Shown one piece after another: positions 63,601-64,000 of a DNA stretch of 64,000 bases. The stretch's first letter is position 1; every line of letters starts with the position of its first letter. The DNA is taken from the NCBI GenBank assembly GCA_002633005.1, contig NMRA01000042.1, forward strand, positions 184,838 through 248,837. The letters are read 5' to 3'. Below the pieces are notes generated by a model that did no database searches, was not told the DNA's origin, and saw nothing but the letters and a program-made list of their open reading frames with translations. Position numbers and translations under genes: made by a program. The stretch is from Phoronis australis. Lineage: Eukaryota > Phoronida > Phoronidae.

Positions 63601-64000
63601 CTGGATGGCTGCAGTGAGGATCAGGACAAGGTGAAAGTTACCATTCATAATTCTGGTTTGGGAATCCTTCTGGTTAGTACATCATTGCTGACAAAGGCAG
63701 GAACGCATTACTTGAAAATAAATCACCATCACACTTCACAGAATGTGATCGTAGTTGCTGGACCATTGTGTCCTGTGAAATGCCATGTTCATGGCAGGGG
63801 GACATCTGTTGCTACCAGCAATTTCCAGACTACATTCCGTCTGTCGCTCTGTGATGCATTTAAGAATGTTTTGGAAGTGAAGAAGTCTCACCTGAAGATG
63901 ATAAGAGCTGATATCAGTGGGTCTCCCTGCACTGTCCGCCTACCTGCTGATGGCTCAAAGTGTTTCAACATATCATACAGACTTAACATCGTTGGAAAAG
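36098..64000 (+). CDS. Giant ankyrin-repeat / filamin-repeat protein, 11 exons, open at right edge
   Basis: Eleven exons join in consistent phase into about 4,610 codons with no stop before the window ends. Order: residues 1-215 unrecognised N-terminal domain after a Ser/Pro-rich leader; 216-800 ankyrin repeats and a CxxC...HxC finger; 800-1600 cysteine-rich region with further ankyrin-like repeats; 1600-3250 ankyrin blocks around a coding minisatellite; 3250-4300 unrecognised; then filamin-type Ig repeats (HGVSISGSPFYV is a typical filamin strand end). It is probably cytoplasmic, since no signal peptide or membrane segment is evident. I know of no named orthologue. AREL1, an E3 ligase, combines filamin repeats with a HECT domain, and HACE1 combines ankyrin repeats with HECT, so a C-terminal catalytic domain right of the window is possible but unproven. 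Confidence 0.85.
36640..37495. repeat. 19-bp minisatellite with 57-bp higher-order units
   Basis: About 45 units of GTGTGATAGCACCCACTGA and variants (GATGGCACCCTCTGAGTTT, GATAGCTCCCTCTGA) fill most of the intron between exons 1 and 2. At about 36945-37115 three-unit blocks of 57 bp repeat almost exactly, so the array also expands at a higher order. Since 57 is divisible by three, long reading frames of 70-219 codons appear on the minus strand; they are by-products. Confidence 0.97.
37521..37659 (+). CDS. Ankyrin/filamin gene, exon 2
   Basis: Reads LHVVKDLCREKAVCAGVIYC, then SEGFSFILFNHLGIQ. Acceptor TTTGTAG, donor CAGT|GTAAGT, phase 0 in and phase 1 out. It completes the unrecognised N-terminal domain and has no ATG of its own. 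Confidence 0.82.
38290..38690. repeat. Interspersed repeat, copy 2 (pair of 27440-27850)
   Basis: Same orientation and block order as the copy in the USP34 intron. It lies in the intron before exon 3. Confidence 0.55.
38796..40539 (+). CDS. Ankyrin/filamin gene, exon 3: ankyrin block 1 and zinc-finger-like motif
   Basis: About 580 codons. Ankyrin units are clear: TPLHYSAQNGHLEV, TALHVALYWKRYDVVSYLL, SILHVAAAKCDLGIVRLLIE, LPLHYACADGNVVVLPSLL, TALHESCQSVNVKAVALLLL, TPLHYACIKGNTEVVSALL. Near the end, FTCPGCKLEVPYAKAKFWLR followed by YHVC gives two CxxC cysteines and an HxC pair, a possible small zinc-binding finger. Acceptor TTTCAG, donor CC|GTAAGT. The real exon starts at 38796, not at the upstream ATG 38771, because the phase-1 junction with exon 2 fits exactly. 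Confidence 0.93.
40540..42716. other. Intron with decayed interspersed repeat
   Basis: The stretch 40850-41640 contains recurring blocks such as GATGAAACTTGGCATTAAG / GATGGAACTTGGCATAAAG / AATGAAACTTGG, followed by TTTTCAGGCAGATT-like text. This is related in style to the repeat at 60282-63360. Short reading frames here have no support. Confidence 0.5.
42717..44773 (+). CDS. Ankyrin/filamin gene, exon 4: cysteine-rich and ankyrin-like region
   Basis: About 685 codons from a phase-2 junction (VVEQRQRRQPRLG) to RDHG. Ankyrin-like units: SPLHSVVQNGSPKFIKLLCC, CALHEGIRAGRVEMLEKLM, PLFHEACKDDHVVLVKHLQV, DPLELAALYGNAEVIQVLL. A Cys-rich patch (CRCVRNKPHDTHLCCCRYE) could bind metal. A Ser/Thr/Glu-rich stretch near 43500-43700 is probably disordered. 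Donor ATG|GTAAAG, phase 1. Confidence 0.92.
45130..45247 (+). CDS. Ankyrin/filamin gene, exon 5
   Basis: Reads SERSDRKWLRKLRCRRYKDY then IAKKYDEREKIVQML. Acceptor CTTACAG, donor AC|GTAAGA, phase 1 in and phase 2 out. Very basic, helical; no ATG or long frame of its own. Confidence 0.85.
45290..45420. repeat. Fragment of the hairpin/CTCF-like-motif repeat family
   Basis: ACGCGCCCATGTAAACATAT, followed by ATTGCCATCACATCTGT and GTATCTCCTTTGCGGGATC, matches the 5' part of the copy at 48903 (GCGCCCACATATTTGTATGT; ATTGCCGTCATCTCTGT; GTATCTCCTAAACC). Truncated soon after. Confidence 0.65.
45955..46080 (-). mobile_element. tRNA-derived SINE fragment
   Basis: On the minus strand, an A box TGGCCTATTGG (46001-46011) and a B box GGTTCCAATC (45958-45967) are spaced as in a tRNA, but there is no intact cloverleaf or acceptor stem. 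The A-box half is duplicated (second A box at 46046-46056). Best read as a tRNA-like SINE head. Confidence 0.6.
46312..46449 (+). CDS. Ankyrin/filamin gene, exon 6
   Basis: Reads TCKDIINDYHNFYGPPLFGA, then CCSGMTSVVKNLLKHGAQPL, an ankyrin repeat (GxxxVVKNLLKHGA). Acceptor TTTCAG, donor AA|GTAAGT, phase 2 in and out. Confidence 0.9.
47468..48117. repeat. Unit bounded by ~72-bp direct repeats
   Basis: CTATAATTGTAAATTTCTGA, then TTTTACT and GGTTGTTCTTAAAAATGGTT, then GTCTTTGAAAA, occurs at 47468-47540 and again at 48046-48117, about 580 bp apart. The pair encloses a tRNA-like SINE head and an unrecognised 47880-48062 reading frame. Repeats this long are not a target-site duplication; local tandem duplication or recombination is more likely. 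Confidence 0.75.
47690..47778 (-). mobile_element. tRNA(Ser/Leu)-like SINE head
   Basis: On the minus strand, an A box TGGCCGAGTGG (47760-47770) and a B box GGTTCGATTCC (47696-47707) are almost perfect RNA polymerase III promoter boxes of the Ser/Leu tRNA type. The arms between them do not pair as a full cloverleaf, so this is a tRNA-derived SINE or tRNA pseudogene rather than a functional tRNA. Confidence 0.65.
48155..48246 (+). CDS. Ankyrin/filamin gene, exon 7
   Basis: Reads KCAMEVAMKEGHFETASVVL then EECRDKAVIMPG, the second half of an ankyrin repeat begun in exon 6. Acceptor TTTTTAAG, donor AG|GTAAGC, phase 2 in and phase 1 out. Confidence 0.88.
48288..48434. repeat. Near-perfect 40-bp inverted repeat (hairpin) in intron
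   Basis: The left arm 48288-48330 (GTTTATTGTAAGATAAAGTA...GTACAAAACTAATAG) is inverted at 48395-48434 (CTATTAGTTTTGTACATTAT...CTTACTATAAAC), with one 3-base deletion and one mismatch. The loop is about 64 bp. It begins 42 bases after the exon 7 donor, so a long stem would form in the pre-mRNA. Confidence 0.9.
48903..50224. mobile_element. Full-length hairpin repeat with periodic CTCF-like motifs
   Basis: Starts with the hairpin TATGCGCCCACAT...ATGTGGTCGCATA and ends with AACGCTCTGCCTTGCTCTTG TTT, an end also seen near 63360. The interior is built from related modules, each holding a CCWCCTAGTGGC-like motif: 49093, 49235, 49434, 49573, 49716, 49864, 50001 and 50141, mostly 137-148 bp apart. 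Modules also share AACGGATTTTCATAAA and CTGTATCTTC. No coding capacity; non-autonomous, class uncertain. Confidence 0.8.
50590..55541 (+). CDS. Ankyrin/filamin gene, exon 8: 4,952-base exon with ankyrin blocks and coding minisatellite
   Basis: Begins after TTTTTTCAG; the phase-1 junction gives GVVFHALLLQAASSKMW. The upstream ATG at 50463 is intronic. Ankyrin units: NALHHLVISGQRDLITKFL, SALWYACAYEHWDIASSLIY, PMLHKACAAGDIAIVTALLK, SPLFYALYNGRLDIAALLID, SSLHWAAVGGCYQILEMLLA, TMLHYAAKGGAVNSLRELLD, SALAYAVEYGHVDCIDLLTS, NLLHLAVRSKHKHVAEAVL. A repeat insert lies at 51063-52013 and a Cys/His patch CCSCGFCDHTRISDYRSH near 52477. The last 250 codons end in a coiled-coil-like RARRQRLLDHLKASVQALEN. Donor CAG|GTAAAT, phase 0. 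An exon this long is unusual and may reflect past intron loss. Confidence 0.94.
51063..52013 (+). repeat. Two-level coding tandem repeat in exon 8
   Basis: The inner unit is nine codons, ENSPEAVQR / ENSPETVQN / ENSSNAVHS / DNFLKAIHR and so on. Runs of these units alternate three times with a ~55-residue block containing GIVRNKSxPVFY, REKHTDIFGN and GSNQKRLHENSP. So a 27-bp repeat sits within a roughly 315-bp repeat. The first two outer units are very similar and the third has diverged (GIVRNKTKPVFY, REKHSDIFGN). A fourth, partial trace, HQKIDVFGKIVNF, follows. Reading frame is kept throughout. Confidence 0.95.
56056..57932 (+). CDS. Ankyrin/filamin gene, exon 9: unrecognised region
   Basis: About 625 codons from VNEELGLDVDIDLEVHSSLH to DKATKTR. 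Acceptor TTGTAG, donor AG|GTAAGT, phase 0 in and phase 2 out. The first ATG in frame is 56125, but the exon is internal. No repeats. Mixed alpha/beta appearance with aromatic patches (FSFPWWRILRLEMLSM) and a basic Cys-containing stretch near 57350-57460. No family recognised. Confidence 0.92.
58327..59993 (+). CDS. Ankyrin/filamin gene, exon 10: first filamin-type repeats
   Basis: About 556 codons from RTKSVPCQQTAFTKQ to LLDLDSMG. Acceptor TTTCAG, donor GG|GTATGT, phase 2 in and phase 1 out. The last third has filamin features: VVIKLHGVSISGSPFYV is the conserved final strand (GSPF). A second unit follows with KLRPGKAGETRFLVKC in the place of the filamin PxxxGxYxV strand. A basic VERKRKQSERGVGR stretch could be a nuclear signal or linker. 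Confidence 0.92.
60282..63360. mobile_element. Long hairpin repeat with tandem modules (second large copy)
   Basis: Opens with the hairpin TATGCACCCACAT...GTGGGCGCATTA and ATGCCATCTGCTC, as at 48903. It then runs as repeated ~160-180-bp modules (AATGAAACTTGACAAAGA; GACCACTGCAGCACCTCCTA GTGGCCATTTTGTT) to about 61800. More diverged modules follow, then two copies of an end module (CTATTAAGTAGAGCATTG at 63019; CTATTGAGCAGAGCATTG at 63218), ending in AACGCTGCGGTGCTCTTGTTT. It fills the intron between exons 10 and 11. No coding capacity. Single N at 61855. Confidence 0.75.
63458..64000 (+). CDS. Ankyrin/filamin gene, exon 11 (continues past window): filamin-type repeats
   Basis: From acceptor TTGTAG, phase 1 in: DGGRILTKPKMSLTFTATEN and FGVQLFDIAGNVIPSNQ (filamin-like first strands), then LLVSTSLLTKAGTHYLKI and VAGPLCPVKCHVHGRGT, where a second Ig unit begins. 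The spacing is close to that in AREL1 filamin repeats. Open to position 64000. Confidence 0.9.

Overview
The window is animal nuclear DNA. It has about 50 short exons with canonical GT-AG borders, AT-rich introns of a few hundred to a few thousand bases, many tandem minisatellites, tRNA-derived SINE fragments and foldback transposable elements. It comes from a draft assembly: 762 Ns at 24483-25244 and single Ns at 16321 and 61855. The content suggests an invertebrate metazoan, but the sequence does not let me name the phylum with confidence.

Minus strand, 474-31033: the N-terminal half of a USP34 orthologue (giant deubiquitinase). I reconstructed 38 exons, about 5,550 coding bases or 1,850 codons. 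They run right to left with consistent reading phase across every junction and match human USP34, as I remember it, segment by segment. The first coding exon (start codon) was not found upstream of 31033. The catalytic USP domain lies beyond the left edge of the window. The assembly gap falls in one intron and removes no exon.

31034-36084: the 5' flank shared by two divergent genes. It holds an exon-like open segment with a frame break (31614-31822) and an inverted-repeat element with TA flanks (34767-35203).

Plus strand, 36085-64000 and beyond: a giant gene I do not recognise as a named orthologue. Eleven exons join in phase from a start at 36098 and give more than 4,600 codons, with no stop before the window ends. 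It encodes an unrecognised N-terminal domain, several blocks of ankyrin repeats, a small CxxC...HxC finger, a coding minisatellite nested at two levels, a long unrecognised region, and filamin-type immunoglobulin repeats at the right edge. One exon is 4,952 bases long.

The most unusual signal is in the introns of the USP34 gene. At five exons the 3' end plus its splice donor is echoed as tandem copies just downstream in the intron. These range from one decayed copy (28571-28650) to eleven 66-bp copies (17145-17873). A second theme is a dispersed repeat family with a terminal hairpin, carrying motifs like CCACCTAGTGGC (close to the CTCF core) about every 140 bp. Human comparisons are from memory; no database search was run.
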